Assembly: GCA_001592805.2 (NCBI GenBank)
Contig: CP051142.1
Coordinates: 992,001-1,056,000 of the forward strand
Direction: 5' to 3'
Length of the DNA stretch: 64,000 bases
Origin: Peltaster fructicola
Lineage: Eukaryota; Ascomycota; Dothideomycetes
Below are positions 62,983-64,000 of this stretch, in pieces. Each line of letters starts with the position of its first letter. Within the stretch, counting starts at the first letter, position 1. The notes under the pieces are model-generated. The model did not search any database, was not told where the DNA came from, and saw only the letters and a list, made by a program, of their open reading frames with translations. Made by a program: the position numbers and the translations under genes.

Positions 62983-64000
62983 TCATTTCACCCATTGCAC
63001 ATCCCATGTCATCTTGCCTTTCCTGAACGGCACAACTTCGATCTTTCCATCCTGTGTCGTCAAAATGTCCTCAACAGCACTAGCAGGACTCCGTAGCACG
63101 ATGCGTTCGTTGCCTGGGTTCTCGACACGATAGAAAGCTCGGCCATAGCCACTGAGGAAGTTCTCGAGCTTCTCCTTCGTCACGTCTCCAGCAGTCAAGA
63201 CGCCTGACTCGACACCCATCTGCAGAGCATCTATGACATAGCTGACAGCATGCGGTTGTGTGAAGACGCCTGCAGCGACCTTGTCTCCTCGTTTCGAGAT
63301 CGCGGGATGAGGTGCGGAATCTGTGCCTAGGAAGAACTTCGGGCTGCCACTCACTGCAGTCTTGAGCAGTGCTCGACGATCAGACGGCAGCTTTGCTACA
63401 GGCTTGCAGAAGCAATGTGGGTCGCCTGCCCAGTCGTCGACAATGAGGAAGAGGTGGTGTGCTGTCAGTGTTGCAGCAACTGTAGGTCCACACTGTTTCA
63501 CTGCTTCGATTGCAGCACTCGTAGTACAATGCTCAAGGATGATCCTGAGCTTCGGGAAGCGCTTGTGGAGGTCAAGTAGCGTTGGCAGGAAGGCTTCTTC
63601 GGCGTTCAAGACTGTGATGTCCGAGTCTTGAGAGGAGGGCACCTCACCGTGGAGGTTAAGAACCATGTCCTGTCGCTCCATTTCTTCAAAGACTGGGTAG
63701 AATTGCTCGTACGAAACCACACCGGATCCAGAGTTCGTCGTGACACCGTGAGGATACGATTTGATGCCAGTGATGCCGGCTTGTTTCGCTTCGATCACTG
63801 TCTCTGGCGTGATGTCTGGGTGTAGGTACAGAGACATGAGAAACTGCACATTTGGCTCAATGGTCTGCAAAGTCTTCTTGTAGTCCAGGGCATGTTTCAC
63901 CGTAGTGATCGGAGGGACTAGATTTGGCTTGATATTGTTATTTTGCTTCATGATCAACTAGGCTGATCCCGTACCATAACGAAGACAGTGTTTGCACCAC
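62983..64000 (-). CDS. URA4: Dihydroorotase, 3' part (pyrimidine synthesis)
   Basis: Exons present are 63975 to beyond 64000 and 62983-63927. The 47-nt intron (63928-63974) has a GTACGG donor and an AATATCAAG acceptor, joining GANTVFVM to PNLVPPITTV as in all Ura4 proteins. The N-terminal region with the HxH metal motif lies outside the window. Seen here are the lysine-carboxylation region GIKSYPHGVTT, the metal ligands LHGEVP and EHCTT, and the catalytic GTDSAPH loop. The C-terminal SGYGRAFYRVENP block is also present. The enzyme closes carbamoyl aspartate to dihydroorotate in de novo pyrimidine synthesis. The open frame running into the intron to 63957 is an artefact. Confidence 0.95.

Noticed and set aside
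63928-63957. ATG start of URA4 at 63957 (MIMKQNNNIK)
   Set aside because: These codons lie in a 47-nt intron; splicing to GANTVFVM upstream restores the conserved VMPNLVPP segment, so the gene simply runs off the window.

Overview
The window looks like euchromatic, gene-dense nuclear DNA of a filamentous ascomycete (Pezizomycotina; a Dothideomycete would fit, but that is inference). Evidence: about 27 protein genes in 64 kb, most closest in type to conserved ascomycete proteins; very short introns (mostly 41-51 nt) with GTRNGT donors and CTRAC-like branch sites just before CAG or TAG acceptors; a POM152 nucleoporin, a fungal_trans zinc-finger regulator and an augmin subunit typical of filamentous fungi. 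I see no rRNA, convincing tRNA, transposon, virus-like element or CRISPR array, and no bacterial-style operons.

Layout. 0-12 kb: end of a BAR-SH3 protein, ATX2-type ZIP transporter (-), HAT1 (+), Cdc4-type F-box/WD40 protein (-), ILV3 dihydroxyacid dehydratase (+), a GNAT acetyltransferase (+), and the SDHAF3/Sdh7 assembly factor (+). 12-21 kb: EGH1-type GH5 steryl/ceramide glucosidase (-), an ER P58IPK/DNAJC3 co-chaperone (+, with an apparent frameshift), and MSN5/exportin-5 (+). 20.6-26.5 kb: two gene-poor stretches around a four-exon zinc-finger-like protein. 26.5-45 kb: compact block with a GTPBP1/2-type GTPase (+, apparent frameshift), RSC1/2 bromodomain-BAH protein (-), OTU1 deubiquitinase (+), POM152 (-), UCH37-type deubiquitinase (+), F-box protein (-), 2OG-Fe(II) dioxygenase (+), augmin subunit 6 homologue (-), HD-domain nucleotidase (+). 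45-55 kb: one large C2H2/fungal_trans regulator set between long non-coding flanks (2.4 and 3.9 kb), then a small Ser-rich Cys-motif protein. 55-64 kb: TIP41 (-) and NOG1 (+) on a 129-bp divergent promoter, DDI1 (-) with its start codon split by an intron, an AANAT-like acetyltransferase (+) with a GC-AG intron, and the C-terminal part of dihydroorotase URA4 (-).

The genes are housekeeping and do not form a metabolic cluster. Themes are ubiquitin handling (Cdc4-like, OTU1, UCH, F-box, DDI1), chromatin (HAT1, RSC1/2), nuclear transport and pore (MSN5, POM152), and growth control/ribosome biogenesis (TIP41, NOG1). I found no clearly new multi-gene system. The most interesting items are gene-structure oddities: the intron-split start codon of DDI1, the GC-AG intron of the AANAT-like gene, two otherwise intact genes each broken at a short dinucleotide repeat, the palindrome in the TIP41/NOG1 promoter, and a TGACGTGG unfolded-protein-type element upstream of the ER co-chaperone.
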